From Streptomyces plumbidurans (GTDB lineage Bacteria; Actinomycetota; Actinomycetes; Streptomycetales; Streptomycetaceae): 64,000 nt of DNA. The stretch covers positions 62,001-126,000 of the forward strand of contig NZ_JAFJSY010000017.1 in assembly GCF_019857225.1 (NCBI RefSeq), written 5' to 3'. The first letter of the stretch is position 1. Every line of letters starts with the position of its first letter. This document shows positions 25,761 through 35,949 of the stretch, in pieces. The notes under the pieces were generated by a model. It searched no databases. It saw nothing but the letters and a program-made list of their open reading frames with translations, and was not told the origin of the DNA. A program made the translations under genes and the position numbers.

Positions 25761-28217
25761 ATGTCAGCCTGTGCCCCCACCTGCACCATCGACCACTCCC
25801 ACGCCAAACACACCCACCAACCCCACAGCCCGCCGCCCGCCCGGGGCCGTCGTTTCCGCATCGCGGGAGCCGATGTGTCGGCCTCGATCGCGGTCTTCCT
25901 GATCGCTCTTCCCCTGTCCCTGGGCATCGCCCTCGCCACCGGCGCTCCGCTTCAGGCGGGCCTGGTCGCCGCCGCGGTCGGCGGGCTCGTCGCCGGATGG
26001 ATCGGCGGCTGCCCGCTCCAGGTCAGCGGACCCGCCGCGGGACTCACGGTCGTCACCGCCGACCTCATCCACCAGTACGGCTGGCGTACGACCTGTGCCG
26101 TCACGGTCCTCGCCGGTATCGCCCAACTCGGCCTGGGCTGCCTGCGCGTGGCGCGCTCGGCGCTCGCCGTCAGCCCCGCCATCGTGCACGGCATGCTCGC
26201 CGGCATCGGCGTCACCATCGCCGTCGCCCAGGTGCACATCGTGCTCGGCGGCACCCCGCAGAGCTCCGTCCTCGCCAATGTCCAAGCGCTGCCCGCCCAG
26301 TTGGCGAATCTGCACCCCGCCGCCGTGGCCGTCAGCGCGCTGACCCTGACCCTGCTGTCGCTCTGGCCGCGCCTCCCCGGCCGGACCGGGCGTCTGCTGC
26401 GCAGCATCCCGGCCGCGCTCGTCTCCGTGGCGGGCGCCACCGTGGCCGCCGCGCTCGCCGGGCTGACCCTGCCCAGGGTCGACCTGCCGTCCTGGAGCAG
26501 CCATGCTCTGGCCGGGCTTCCCGAGGGGCCGGTGCTCGGCCTGACCGCGGCCGTGCTCACCACCACGCTGGTGTGCAGCGTGCAGTCGCTGCTCGGCGCT
26601 GTCGCCGTGGACAAGATGGTGGCGGCGCGGCCCGGCCTGACGGCCCGCGTCCGACGCGCCGACCTGGACCGTGAACTGCTCGGACAGGGCGCAGCCAACA
26701 TCGTCTCCGGCGCACTCGGCGGGCTGCCCGTCGCCGGGGTGGCCGTGCGGAGTTCGGCGAATGTCAACGCGGGAGCCGTGAGCAGGAACTCCACGATGCT
26801 GCACGGCGTTCTCGTAGTAGTCGCCGCGCTGCTGATGATCCCGGTCCTCGAGTTCATCCCGCTCGCCTCACTCGCCGCCCTGGTGATGGCCGTCGGCATC
26901 CGGATGGTGTCCCTGCACCACATCCGCACGGTGACCCGCCACCGCGAAGTGCTGGTGTACGCCGCCACCGCACTCGGCGTCGTGATCCTCGGCGTCCTGC
27001 AAGGGGTGGCCCTGGGGATTGCCATGGCCGTCGCCGTCGCCATGCAACGCCTCGCCCGCACCCGCATCACGCACGAGGAGAAGGAAGGAGTCCATCACGT
27101 CAGAGTCCGAGGGCAGTTGACGTTCCTCGCGGTGCCACGGCTCAGCCGGGCCCTGCATCTCGTACCCCAAGGCGCCCATGCCGTCGTGGAGTTGGACGGC
27201 TCCTTCATGGACCACGCGGCGTACGAGTCCCTGCAGGACTGGCAGAACACACACACCGCACGGGGCGGCTCCGCCGACCTGGCCGGCCGCAGAGTCGGTA
27301 CCCGCACCACCGACACCGACACCGACACCGACGCCGACGCCGTCGATGCGGTCGAGGGGCTGGACGGATCCTCCGTCGGCTGCCGCTGCAGCCCCTGGAC
27401 ACCCTGGCGCAACCACCATTGCGTACGTCCGCGCCCCGCGATGCCCACCGGCTGCTCCGGTGCACCAACCACCCCCATCGGCACCGCCGCTCGCCAACTG
27501 GCCCATGGCATCAGGGCGTTCCAGCGCAACACCGCGCCGCTGGTGCGAGGAGAGCTGGCTCGGCTGGCGCGGGAGGGGCAGCAGCCGTCGCAGCTCTTCA
27601 TCACCTGCGCCGACTCGCGGGTGGTGACGTCGATGATCACCTCCAGTGGTCCCGGCGACCTGTTCGTGGTGCGCAACGTCGGCAATTTCGTCCCGCTGCC
27701 GGGCGCGGAGAGCGGTGACGACTCGGTGGCGGCGGGGATCGAGTACGCGGTGGACGTACTGAAGGTGCGGTCCATCACGGTGTGCGGGCACTCCGGGTGC
27801 GGAGCCATGCAGGCACTGCTTGCCGCCGAGCCCGCCGAGCCCACCAAACCCGCCGAGCCCACCAAGCGGGCCGAGCCCACCAAGCCCACCAAGCGTGCCG
27901 AGCCCGGCACCCCCACCCCCCTCACGCGCTGGCTTCGCCACGGGCTCCCCAGCCTGGAGCGCATGGCGGGCGTCGGCCGGCCATGGACCCGTCCGCGCCT
28001 TGCGGGCAGGGATCCTGCCGACGCGGTCGAGCAGTTGTGTCTGACCAACGTGGTCCAGCAGTTGGCGCATCTGCGTGAGCACGAGTCGGTGTCCCGGGCT
28101 CTGCGGAACGGTGCGCTGGAGCTGCACGGGATGTACTTCCACGTCGGCGAGGCACAGGCGTATCTGTTGACCGGGGCGGGCGACGACGAGATGTTCGCCC
28201 ATGTGGCGGCGGGCTGA
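25761..28217 (+). CDS. SulP-family anion transporter fused to beta-carbonic anhydrase
   Basis: An 818-residue fusion. Residues ~35-430 are a SulP transporter with about 11 spans ([15 protein letters not shown] near the first helices), and ~430-480 a short STAS-like part. After a Thr-Asp repeat linker comes a beta-class carbonic anhydrase: FITCADSRV (Cys and Asp-Arg dyad, near residue 614) and CGHSGCGA (His-x-x-Cys, near residue 676). Such fusions probably move bicarbonate and interconvert it with CO2. A low-complexity (AEPTKP)n insert of about 30 residues follows the zinc His/Cys. Start ATG has GGAGGAGA upstream. Confidence 0.9.
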   Translation: MSACAPTCTIDHSHAKHTHQPHSPPPARGRRFRIAGADVSASIAVFLIALPLSLGIALATGAPLQAGLVAAAVGGLVAGWIGGCPLQVSGPAAGLTVVTADLIHQYGWRTTCAVTVLAGIAQLGLGCLRVARSALAVSPAIVHGMLAGIGVTIAVAQVHIVLGGTPQSSVLANVQALPAQLANLHPAAVAVSALTLTLLSLWPRLPGRTGRLLRSIPAALVSVAGATVAAALAGLTLPRVDLPSWSSHALAGLPEGPVLGLTAAVLTTTLVCSVQSLLGAVAVDKMVAARPGLTARVRRADLDRELLGQGAANIVSGALGGLPVAGVAVRSSANVNAGAVSRNSTMLHGVLVVVAALLMIPVLEFIPLASLAALVMAVGIRMVSLHHIRTVTRHREVLVYAATALGVVILGVLQGVALGIAMAVAVAMQRLARTRITHEEKEGVHHVRVRGQLTFLAVPRLSRALHLVPQGAHAVVELDGSFMDHAAYESLQDWQNTHTARGGSADLAGRRVGTRTTDTDTDTDADAVDAVEGLDGSSVGCRCSPWTPWRNHHCVRPRPAMPTGCSGAPTTPIGTAARQLAHGIRAFQRNTAPLVRGELARLAREGQQPSQLFITCADSRVVTSMITSSGPGDLFVVRNVGNFVPLPGAESGDDSVAAGIEYAVDVLKVRSITVCGHSGCGAMQALLAAEPAEPTKPAEPTKRAEPTKPTKRAEPGTPTPLTRWLRHGLPSLERMAGVGRPWTRPRLAGRDPADAVEQLCLTNVVQQLAHLREHESVSRALRNGALELHGMYFHVGEAQAYLLTGAGDDEMFAHVAAG

Positions 28218-28230
28218 ACTCCGGCTGATC

Positions 28231-28262
28231 GGCGTCCGTGGGTACGGATGACCCCGGACGCC
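28231..28262 (+). terminator. Terminator of the SulP-carbonic anhydrase gene
   Basis: 8-bp stem GGCGTCCG/CGGACGCC, continued inward by GGGT/ACCC, 14 bases after the stop codon. Confidence 0.7.
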
Positions 28263-28402
28263 GCAGTACAGATCACCGCCTCCGCCCCACCACCCCCCTC
28301 AAAAGGTCTAAACCAATTTCCCATCGCCCCTTGTCATCGGCCCCCCGGGTCTGATGAGCTGTGGTCCAGGACACAACGGACACCCTGAGAAAGGGAGATG
28401 TC

Positions 28403-30358
28403 GTGAGCAACGAAAGCCTGGCCAACCTCTTGAAGGAGGAGCGACGCTTCGCGCCGCCGGCGGACCTGGCCGAGAATGCCAACGTCACGGCGGAGGCGTA
28501 CGAACAGGCCAAGGCTGACAGGCTCGGCTTCTGGGCCGAGCAGGCACGTCGGCTGACCTGGGCCAAGGAGCCGACCGAGACGCTGGACTGGTCGAACCCG
28601 CCGTTCGCCAAGTGGTTCAAGGACGGCGAGCTCAACGTCGCGTACAACTGCGTCGACCGCCATGTGGAGGCCGGCCACGGCGACCGGGTCGCCATCCACT
28701 TCGAGGGCGAGCCCGGCGACAGCCGCGCCATCACCTACGCCGAGCTCAAGGACGAGGTGAGCAAGGCCGCCAACGCCCTGCTGGAGCTGGGAGTTCAGAA
28801 GGGCGACCGGGTCGCCGTCTACATGCCGATGATCCCGGAGACGGCGATCGCGATGCTGGCGTGCGCCCGCATCGGCGCCGCGCACTCCGTTGTCTTCGGC
28901 GGCTTCTCCGCGGACGCGCTCGCCACCCGTATCGAGGACGCCGACGCCAAGGTGGTCATCACCTCGGACGGCGGCTACCGGCGCGGCAAGCCCTCCGCCC
29001 TCAAGCCGGCCGTCGACGAGGCCGTCGCGCGCGTGGACAACGTCAGCCATGTGCTGGTGGTCCGCCGTACGGGCCAGGAGGTCGCCTGGAACGACGAGCG
29101 CGACGTGTGGTGGCACGAGATCGTCGACCGGCAGTCGGCGGAGCACACGCCGCAGGCCTTCGACGCCGAGCACCCGCTGTTCATCCTGTACACGTCGGGT
29201 ACGACGGGCAAGCCGAAGGGCATCCTGCACACCTCCGGCGGCTACCTCACCCAGACCGCGTACACCCACCACGCCGTCTTCGACCTCAAGCCGGAGACCG
29301 ACGTCTACTGGTGCACGGCCGACGTCGGCTGGGTCACCGGCCACTCGTACATCGTCTACGGGCCGCTCGCCAACGGCGCGACCCAGGTCATGTACGAGGG
29401 CACGCCCGACACCCCGCACCAGGGCCGGTTCTGGGAGATCGTGCAGAAGTACGGGGTGACGATCCTGTACACGGCGCCGACCGCGATCCGTACGTTCATG
29501 AAGTGGGGCGACGACATCCCCGCGAAGTTCGACCTGTCCAGCCTGCGCGTCCTCGGTTCGGTCGGTGAGCCGATCAACCCCGAGGCGTGGATCTGGTACC
29601 GCAAGAACATCGGCGCCGACCGCACCCCGGTCGTCGACACGTGGTGGCAGACCGAGACCGGCGCGATGATGATCTCGCCGCTGCCGGGCGTCACGGCCGC
29701 CAAGCCCGGTTCCGCGCAGACGCCGCTGCCCGGCATCTCCGCGACCGTCGTCGACGACGAGGCCAACGAGGTGCCCAACGGTGGCGGCGGTTACCTCGTC
29801 CTCACCGAGCCGTGGCCGTCGATGCTGCGCACCATCTGGGGCGACGACCAGCGCTTCATCGACACGTACTGGTCGCGCTTCGAGGGCAAGTACTTCGCCG
29901 GTGACGGGGCGAAGAAGGACGACGACGGCGACATCTGGCTGCTGGGCCGGGTCGACGACGTGATGCTGGTGTCCGGGCACAACATCTCCACCACGGAGGT
30001 GGAATCGGCGCTGGTGTCGCACCCGTCGGTCGCCGAGGCGGCCGTGGTCGGCGCAACGGACGAGACCACCGGACAGGCCATCGTCGCCTTCGTGATTCTG
30101 CGCGGTACGGCGGCCGAGACCGAGGACCTGGTCGGCGAGCTGCGCAACCACGTCGGCACCACCCTCGGCCCGATCGCCAAGCCCAAGCGCATCCTGCCGG
30201 TCGCGGAGCTGCCCAAGACCCGCTCCGGCAAGATCATGCGCCGCCTGCTGCGCGACGTCGCCGAGAACCGCCAGCTCGGCGACGTGACGACGCTGACGGA
30301 CTCGACGGTCATGGACCTCATCCAGGACAAGCTGCCGTCGGCCGCCTCCGAGGACTGA
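28403..30358 (+). CDS. acs: Acetyl-CoA synthetase (AMP-forming)
   Basis: Converts acetate, ATP and CoA to acetyl-CoA. The 651-residue length matches the family. Seen are the AMP-binding P-loop [20 protein letters not shown], the [10 protein letters not shown] hinge region and [11 protein letters not shown], whose Lys (about residue 610) is the site usually inactivated by protein acetylation. The start is the GTG at 28403-28405 with GGGAG 7 bases before; an in-frame GTG at 28361 is less likely. Single-gene unit with its own terminator. Confidence 0.96.
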   Translation: MSNESLANLLKEERRFAPPADLAENANVTAEAYEQAKADRLGFWAEQARRLTWAKEPTETLDWSNPPFAKWFKDGELNVAYNCVDRHVEAGHGDRVAIHFEGEPGDSRAITYAELKDEVSKAANALLELGVQKGDRVAVYMPMIPETAIAMLACARIGAAHSVVFGGFSADALATRIEDADAKVVITSDGGYRRGKPSALKPAVDEAVARVDNVSHVLVVRRTGQEVAWNDERDVWWHEIVDRQSAEHTPQAFDAEHPLFILYTSGTTGKPKGILHTSGGYLTQTAYTHHAVFDLKPETDVYWCTADVGWVTGHSYIVYGPLANGATQVMYEGTPDTPHQGRFWEIVQKYGVTILYTAPTAIRTFMKWGDDIPAKFDLSSLRVLGSVGEPINPEAWIWYRKNIGADRTPVVDTWWQTETGAMMISPLPGVTAAKPGSAQTPLPGISATVVDDEANEVPNGGGGYLVLTEPWPSMLRTIWGDDQRFIDTYWSRFEGKYFAGDGAKKDDDGDIWLLGRVDDVMLVSGHNISTTEVESALVSHPSVAEAAVVGATDETTGQAIVAFVILRGTAAETEDLVGELRNHVGTTLGPIAKPKRILPVAELPKTRSGKIMRRLLRDVAENRQLGDVTTLTDSTVMDLIQDKLPSAASED

Positions 30359-30390
30359 GCGCGGCCCGGTGAGGACCGGGTACGGCAGGG

Positions 30391-30425
30391 AAGGGCGCCC
30401 GGCGCGAGACGCGCCGGGCGCCCTT
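30391..30425 (+). terminator. Rho-independent terminator of acs
   Basis: Perfect 16-bp GC-rich stem with an AGA loop, followed by TTTT at 30424-30427, 32 bases after the acs stop. Confidence 0.93.
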
Positions 30426-30549
30426 TTCGCGCCTAACGTAGGGATCGCCGGATTCCTCCCTTGCCACCTTAGGTAAACTAAACAAAGGTGCGCCGGGAAG
30501 TCTGGTCGGCAGTTGTTCCGCCCTGCCCACCGACCGGAGGTCTCCCACC

Positions 30550-31986
30550 GTGGCCGCGCCCCGCACCAGCCCCGCCCGCAAGGCTTTCGGACGTCTGTCC
30601 CTGCCGGAGCGGAACTTCGTCGCGAACGCGCTGCGCACCGAGACGGTCGGCGGCGTGCTCCTGCTCGCGGCGGCCGTGGCGGCACTCGTCTGGGCGAACA
30701 TCCCCGCACTGCACGACAGCTACGAGAGCGTCAGCCACGTTCACTTCGGACCCGACGCGCTCGGCCTGAATCTGTCGGTCGCGCACTGGGCCGCCGACGG
30801 GCTGCTCGCGATCTTCTTCTTCGTCGCCGGCATCGAGCTCAAGCGCGAGCTGGTCGCCGGTGATCTCCGCGACCCCAGGGCGGCCGCCCTGCCGGTCGTA
30901 GCGGCCCTGTGCGGGATGGCCGTACCGGCCCTCGTCTACACGCTCACCAATCTGACCGGCGGCGGTTCGCTGCAGGGCTGGGCCGTCCCCACCGCGACCG
31001 ACATCGCCTTCGCGCTGGCGGTCCTGGCGGTCATCGGTACGTCCCTGCCGAGCGCCCTGCGCGCCTTCCTTCTCACCCTCGCCGTCGTCGACGACCTCTT
31101 CGCGATCCTGATCATCGCCGTCTTCTTCACCAGCACCATCGACTTCGCGGCGCTCGCCGGCGCGGTCGTTGGCCTCGCGGTCTTCTGGCTGCTGCTGCGC
31201 AAGGGCGTGCGCGGCTGGTACGTCTACGTCCCGCTCGCCCTGGTGATCTGGGGGCTGATGTACAACAGCGGCGTCCACTCCACCATCGCGGGCGTCGCGA
31301 TGGGCCTGATGCTGCGCTGCCATACGCGTGAGGGCGAGGCACACTCCCCGGGCGAGCGCATCGAGCATCTCGTACGGCCGCTGTCGGCCGGCCTCGCGGT
31401 CCCGCTGTTCGCGCTGTTCAGCGCCGGTGTCACCGTCTCGGGCGGCGCCCTGGGGGACGTGTTCACCAAGCCGGAGACGCTGGGTGTCGTCTTCGGCCTG
31501 GTCGTCGGCAAGGCGGTCGGGATCTTCGGCGGTACGTGGCTGACGGCCCGCTTCACCCGTGCGTCGCTGAGCGACGACCTCGCCTGGCCGGACGTGTTCG
31601 CGGTGGCGACCCTGGCCGGCATCGGCTTCACCGTGTCGCTGCTGATCGGCGAACTCGCCTTCGACGGGGACGCCGTACTGACTGACGAGGTCAAGGCCGC
31701 GGTGCTGTGCGGATCGCTGATCGCGGCGCTGCTGGCCACCGTGCTGCTGAAGATACGCAACACCCGGTACCGCAGGCTGTGCGAGGAAGAGGAGCGCGAC
31801 GAGGACCTCGACGGCATCCCGGACGTGTACGAGCAGGACGATCCGGAGTATCACCTGAGGATGGCCGCCATCCACGAGAGCAAGGCCGCCGAGCACCGCA
31901 GGATCGCCGAACTGAAGGCGGCCGAGCGACGCGCGCTTGCCGAAGTACCGGGCGGGGCAGGCGAGGACGACGACCGTCCGGCATGA
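30550..31986 (+). CDS. nhaA: Na+/H+ antiporter NhaA
   Basis: A 478-residue antiporter with about 12 spans. The sodium-binding double Asp is in LAVVDDLFAILII, and ATDIAFALAVL and GIGFTVSLLIGELAF are family segments. A charged cytoplasmic C-terminal tail of about 70 residues (EEEERDEDLDGIPDVYEQDD) extends beyond the E. coli protein. GTG start at 30550-30552 with GGAGG 11 bases upstream. The next gene follows after 60 bases and may be cotranscribed. Confidence 0.94.
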   Translation: MAAPRTSPARKAFGRLSLPERNFVANALRTETVGGVLLLAAAVAALVWANIPALHDSYESVSHVHFGPDALGLNLSVAHWAADGLLAIFFFVAGIELKRELVAGDLRDPRAAALPVVAALCGMAVPALVYTLTNLTGGGSLQGWAVPTATDIAFALAVLAVIGTSLPSALRAFLLTLAVVDDLFAILIIAVFFTSTIDFAALAGAVVGLAVFWLLLRKGVRGWYVYVPLALVIWGLMYNSGVHSTIAGVAMGLMLRCHTREGEAHSPGERIEHLVRPLSAGLAVPLFALFSAGVTVSGGALGDVFTKPETLGVVFGLVVGKAVGIFGGTWLTARFTRASLSDDLAWPDVFAVATLAGIGFTVSLLIGELAFDGDAVLTDEVKAAVLCGSLIAALLATVLLKIRNTRYRRLCEEEERDEDLDGIPDVYEQDDPEYHLRMAAIHESKAAEHRRIAELKAAERRALAEVPGGAGEDDDRPA

Positions 31987-32046
31987 TCTGACGGGACGGT
32001 ACAAAAGGACCGCTCGAAGGCAGTACGGCAGAAGAGGGAGACCGCG

Positions 32047-32562
32047 ATGAGCGCACCCGACGGCAGCCCGGTCGGCGCAGAACGCAGCATCGGCCAGCTG
32101 TTCGCCTCCGCGACGGCCGAGATGTCGGCGCTGGTGCACGACGAGATCGCGCTGGCCAAGGCGCAGCTCAAGCAGGACGTCAAGCGCGGCGCGACCAGCG
32201 GCGGCGCGTTCACGGTGGCCGCGGCCATCCTGGTGTTCTCCCTGCCGATGCTGAACTTCGCGCTGGCGTACGGGATCCACGCCTGGACCGGCGGTCACAA
32301 CGGCGAGGACGGCTGGAACCTCGGCTGGTGCTTCCTGCTGTCCTTCGCGGCCAATGTCCTCCTCGCCGCCGTCCTCGCGCTGATCGGCATCGTCTTCGCG
32401 AAGAAGGCCAAGAAGGGCAAGGGGCCGCAGAAGGTCGCCGCGTCCATGAAGGAGACCGCGAACGTCCTGCAGAAGGCCAAGCCGCACCCGCGTCCCGAGT
32501 TGCCAGCGATCGAGGACCGGACCCCCGAAGCCATCGAGGCTGTGGCACGCTCATCCTCATGA
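32047..32562 (+). CDS. Actinobacterial holin-X family membrane protein
   Basis: 171 residues. A helical N-terminal half (residues 12-60) is followed by two membrane spans (about 55-78 and 95-120) and a Lys-rich C-terminal tail. This matches the phage-holin-family/DUF1469 proteins common in Streptomyces; true holin activity is not established for them. ATG has GGGAG upstream. Its stop codon overlaps the start of the epoxide-hydrolase-like gene (ATGA). Confidence 0.75.
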   Translation: MSAPDGSPVGAERSIGQLFASATAEMSALVHDEIALAKAQLKQDVKRGATSGGAFTVAAAILVFSLPMLNFALAYGIHAWTGGHNGEDGWNLGWCFLLSFAANVLLAAVLALIGIVFAKKAKKGKGPQKVAASMKETANVLQKAKPHPRPELPAIEDRTPEAIEAVARSSS

Positions 32563-33527
32563 CGGGCTCGTTCATCCCTGCGGGGCACTCATCCTCGGCG
32601 CCATCGGCCTCGGTCGTACGCCCCGACGTCCTGCCCGACGGGACGAAGGTGACGCACCGCGAGGTCGCCGCCAACGGCGCGCGCTTCCACATCGCCGAGG
32701 CCGGCGACGGACCTCTCGTGCTGCTGCTGCACGGCTTCCCGCAGTTCTGGTGGGCCTGGCGGCACCAGCTGGGCGCCCTCGCCGACGAGGGCTTCCGGGC
32801 CGTGGCCATGGATCTGCGCGGCGTCGGCGGCAGCGACCGCACCCCGCGCGGCTACGACCCCGCGAACCTCGCCCTCGACATCACCGGCGTGATCCGCTCG
32901 CTGGGCGAGCCGGACGCCGCGCTCGTCGGCCACGACCTGGGCGGCTATCTGGCCTGGACGGCGGCCGTGATGCGCCCCAAGCTCGTACGCCGCCTCGCGG
33001 TCGCCTCGATGCCGCATCCCCGGCGCTGGCGCTCGGCGATGCTCTCGGACGTCAAGCAGACGCGCGCGGGCTCCTACATCTGGGGGTTCCAGCGCCCCTG
33101 GCTCCCCGAGCGGCAGCTGACCTCGGACGACGGCGCGCTCGTCGGCGAGCTGATCCGCGAGTGGTCGGGGCCGAACCCGGCCGACGACAAGGCGCTGGAG
33201 ATCTACCGCCGCGCGATGTGCATCCCCTCCACGGCCCACTGCTCGATCGAGCCGTACCGCTGGATGGTCCGCTCGATGGCCCGTCCGGACGGGATCCAGT
33301 TCAACCGGCGGATGAAGCGGCCGCTGCGGGTGCCGACCCTGCATCTGCACGGTTCGCTCGACCCCGTGATGCGGACGCGGAGCGCGGCCGGGTCCGGCGA
33401 GTACGTCGAAGCGCCGTACCGCTGGCGGCTGTTCGACGGACTGGGGCACTTCCCGCACGAGGAGGATCCGGTCGCTTTCACCACAGAACTGGTCAATTGG
33501 CTGAAGGATCCCGAACCGGATCGGTGA
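32559..33527 (+). CDS. Alpha/beta hydrolase, epoxide hydrolase-like
   Basis: A 322-residue alpha/beta-fold enzyme. The oxyanion segment is LLLHGFPQFWWAW, the nucleophile elbow LVGHDLGGY (Asp nucleophile as in epoxide hydrolases and haloalkane dehalogenases) and the catalytic His is in GLGHFPHEED. A helical cap region lies at about residues 135-235. ATG overlaps the stop of the holin-X gene. Substrate unknown. Confidence 0.85.
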   Translation: MTGSFIPAGHSSSAPSASVVRPDVLPDGTKVTHREVAANGARFHIAEAGDGPLVLLLHGFPQFWWAWRHQLGALADEGFRAVAMDLRGVGGSDRTPRGYDPANLALDITGVIRSLGEPDAALVGHDLGGYLAWTAAVMRPKLVRRLAVASMPHPRRWRSAMLSDVKQTRAGSYIWGFQRPWLPERQLTSDDGALVGELIREWSGPNPADDKALEIYRRAMCIPSTAHCSIEPYRWMVRSMARPDGIQFNRRMKRPLRVPTLHLHGSLDPVMRTRSAAGSGEYVEAPYRWRLFDGLGHFPHEEDPVAFTTELVNWLKDPEPDR

Positions 33528-33888
33528 GCGTTCCCATGCGTCCGGTATCCGGATCTGAACAGGTGTCCGACGAACGGCCAATTGCCTGGCGCATAGGCCA
33601 ATTGGGAGCCCTGGGAGCGGTTATCGACCTTGGGGCAGGGGCACACGTCGGGGTATGGGCTGGACGCACGACTACGGTGACGCAGCACGCAACCGACGCT
33701 CGGCCACTGGTCTGAGCTCCCACCAGCGAGGCGGTGCAACGCAGATGACGGGCACGGACCTCCGCGTGGGCATACCGCACATTCTGCGCCGCAGGGCCCG
33801 CTGGGTCTCCGTACGCCTGCGTCACCCGCGCGGCTGACGGCCCCTCTTCCTCCACCACGAGAACTCGCGGGGCACAGCTGTCACCGGC
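33528..33888. other. Convergent intergenic region
   Basis: 361 bases between the epoxide-hydrolase-like and protease genes. Two copies of GGCCAATTG occur at about 33577 and 33596. A short basic ORF lies at 33745-33837. No strong terminator stem seen. Confidence 0.4.
33745..33837 (+). CDS. Possible 30-residue basic peptide
   Basis: ATG-started ORF of 30 residues, rich in Arg (HILRRRARWVSVRLRHPRG). There is a GAGGCGG stretch about 15 bases upstream but no good ribosome site. It may be noise in high-GC DNA. Confidence 0.25.
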   Translation: MTGTDLRVGIPHILRRRARWVSVRLRHPRG

Positions 33889-35088
33889 TCAAAGGGCACA
33901 GCTGTCGCTGTCCACCTGCTGGTTGGCCGTACGCCCCTGGGTGATGTCCGCCTGGATCTCGTCGGCGGTGAGCGCGTATCCCGTGTCGGCGTCGTCGAGG
34001 GACTTCGCGAAGACGACGCCGTAGACATTGCCCTGGGGCGTCAGCAGCGGGCCGCCGGAGTTGCCCTGGCGGACGGTCGTGTACAGCGAGTAGACGTCGC
34101 GGCGGACGGTGCCCCGGTGGTAGATGTCCGGGCCGTTGGCGGGCAGGCGGCCCCGCACGCGTGCGGCCCGGACGTCGTAGGCGCCGTTCTCCGGGAAGCC
34201 CGCGATGATCGCGCTGTCGCCGCTTCGGGCGTCCGTGGTGGTGAACTTCAGGGCGGGCGCCCGGAGATCGGGTACGTCGAGCACGGCGATGTCGCGGTGC
34301 CAGTCGTAGAGGACGACCTTCGCGTCGTACTTCCTGCCCTCGCCGCCTATCTGGACGGTGGGCTCGTCGACGCCGCCGACGACATGCGCGTTGGTCATCA
34401 CCCGGCGGTCGCCGAAGACGAAGCCGCTGCCCTCCAGGACCTTGCCGCAACTCTGGGCCGTGCCCACGACCTTGACGATGGAGCGCTTGGCGCGCGTGAC
34501 CACGGGGCTGTTGGCGAGGGCGGGGTCGGGGGGCCGTACGTCGGTGATCGGTTCGTTCGCGAACGGGCTGAAGACCTGCGGGAAGCCGTTCTGCGCGAGC
34601 ACCGAGGAGAAGTCCGCGAACCAGGTGTCCGCCTGGTTGGGCAGCGCCCGGGAGACGCCGAGGAGCACCTGCGAGTTGCGGACCTCCTTGCCGAGGGTCG
34701 GCAGGGTGGTGCCCGCGAGGGCGGAGCCGATCAGCCAGGCCACCAGGAGCATGGCCACGACGTTGACGAGGGCGCCGCCGGTCGCGTCCAGGGCACGGGC
34801 CGGGGACCAGGTGATGAACCGGCGCAGCTTGTTGCCCAGATGGGTGGTCAGCGCCTGGCCGACCGAGGCGCAGACGATGACGACGACAACCGCGACGACC
34901 GCGGCCGTGGTGCTCACCTCGGCGTTGTCGGTCAGCGCGTCCCAGATGACGGGCAGGGTGTAGACGGCGACGAGACCGCCGCCCAGGAAGCCGATCACCG
35001 ACAGGATGCCGACGACGAAGCCCTGGCGATAACCCACGATCGCGAACCAGACGGCGGCGACCAGCAACAGGATGTCCAGCACGTTCAC
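33889..35088 (-). CDS. MarP-like membrane serine protease (CvpA + trypsin domains)
   Basis: A 399-residue protein. Four N-terminal spans form a CvpA-type domain (YRQGFVVGILSVIGFLGGGL), then a chymotrypsin-fold protease with His in MTNAHVVGG, Asp in WHRDIAVLDV and Ser in RQGNSGGPLL. M. tuberculosis MarP of this layout protects against acid and oxidative stress; the protease domain faces outside. GTG start. Downstream of the CoA pyrophosphatase gene on the same strand, 56 bases apart. Confidence 0.9.
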   Translation of the reverse strand: MNVLDILLLVAAVWFAIVGYRQGFVVGILSVIGFLGGGLVAVYTLPVIWDALTDNAEVSTTAAVVAVVVVIVCASVGQALTTHLGNKLRRFITWSPARALDATGGALVNVVAMLLVAWLIGSALAGTTLPTLGKEVRNSQVLLGVSRALPNQADTWFADFSSVLAQNGFPQVFSPFANEPITDVRPPDPALANSPVVTRAKRSIVKVVGTAQSCGKVLEGSGFVFGDRRVMTNAHVVGGVDEPTVQIGGEGRKYDAKVVLYDWHRDIAVLDVPDLRAPALKFTTTDARSGDSAIIAGFPENGAYDVRAARVRGRLPANGPDIYHRGTVRRDVYSLYTTVRQGNSGGPLLTPQGNVYGVVFAKSLDDADTGYALTADEIQADITQGRTANQQVDSDSCAL

Positions 35089-35144
35089 CGGTTCGAGCCT
35101 CGCCTCATCACTTCGCGGTCACCTCAGGTACGGCAGACACCCTG

Positions 35145-35840
35145 TCATGACCGCCAGTCGAGCGGGACCTGCTTGTCACGGTCCCAGGGGCGCTCCCAGC
35201 CCGCGTAGTGGAACAGGCGGTCGATGATTCCCGCCGTGAAGCCCCACACCAGGGCCGATTCGACCAGAAATGCCGGACCTCGGTGGCCGCTGGGATGCAC
35301 CGTGGTGACCCGGTTGTCGGGGTTCGTGAGATCCGCCACGGGGACCGTGAAGACGCGGGCCGTCTCGTTCGGGTCGACGACGCCGACCGGGCTCGGCTCG
35401 CGCCACCAGCCCAGCACCGGCGTCACCACGAAGCCGCTGACCGGGATGTACAGCCTCGGCAGGACGCCGAAGAGCTGGACGCCGGACGCATCGAGCCCCG
35501 TCTCCTCCTCGGCCTCGCGCAGCGCGGCTCTGAGCGGCCCCTCGGCCGCCGGGTCGCCGTCCTCGGGGTCGAGGGCGCCGCCCGGGAAGGACGGCTGGCC
35601 GGCATGTGATCTCAGGGAACTCGCCCGCTCCATGAGCAGCAGCTCGGGGCCGCGCTCGCCCTCACCGAAGAGGACCAGGACCGCGGACTGCCGGCCCGCG
35701 CCGTCCTCCGGCGGCAGGAAACGGCTCAACTGCAGCGGCTGCACCGTCTCCACGGCCCGCACCACCGGGTCCAGCCACTCGGGCAGCCCCTCCTTGGTGA
35801 CCGTCACCGGACCGCCCTGCGTATGGCTCGCGCGCGTCAT
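35145..35840 (-). CDS. NUDIX CoA pyrophosphatase-like hydrolase
   Basis: A 231-residue NUDIX protein. The box reads GGALDPEDG ... PLRAALREAEEETGL, and the preceding RSSLRSHAGQPSFPGG matches the LLTKRS/UPF0035-type extension of CoA pyrophosphatases (NudL), which cleave CoA to phosphopantetheine and 3',5'-ADP. I chose the ATG at 35838-35840 (GGGGGTGG upstream); a GTG two codons earlier is possible. Confidence 0.85.
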   Translation of the reverse strand: MTRASHTQGGPVTVTKEGLPEWLDPVVRAVETVQPLQLSRFLPPEDGAGRQSAVLVLFGEGERGPELLLMERASSLRSHAGQPSFPGGALDPEDGDPAAEGPLRAALREAEEETGLDASGVQLFGVLPRLYIPVSGFVVTPVLGWWREPSPVGVVDPNETARVFTVPVADLTNPDNRVTTVHPSGHRGPAFLVESALVWGFTAGIIDRLFHYAGWERPWDRDKQVPLDWRS

Positions 35841-35949
35841 CGCCACCCCCGTCCTGCCGAGTCCAACGTCCCGCGTACCCGAGATCGTTCCTGAGCCACC
35901 CGATCGGGGCCGTGGCGCGAAACAGCGCCCGCCGTCACGGCGCCCCCCA

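Noticed and set aside
27310..27345. Microsatellite of ACCGAC units as a regulatory site
   Set aside because: In frame and encodes the Thr-Asp linker of the SulP-carbonic anhydrase fusion.
30476..30495. Possible iron box (TTAGGTAAACTAAAC) upstream of nhaA
   Set aside because: Only the first six bases and a few scattered ones match the DmdR/IdeR consensus, and the palindrome is broken.
32047..32562. Prophage lysis cassette from the holin-family gene
   Set aside because: No endolysin or phage structural genes nearby; this family is a normal Streptomyces core membrane protein.
33745..33837. A real small basic protein between convergent genes
   Set aside because: No convincing ribosome site or promoter; listed with low confidence only.
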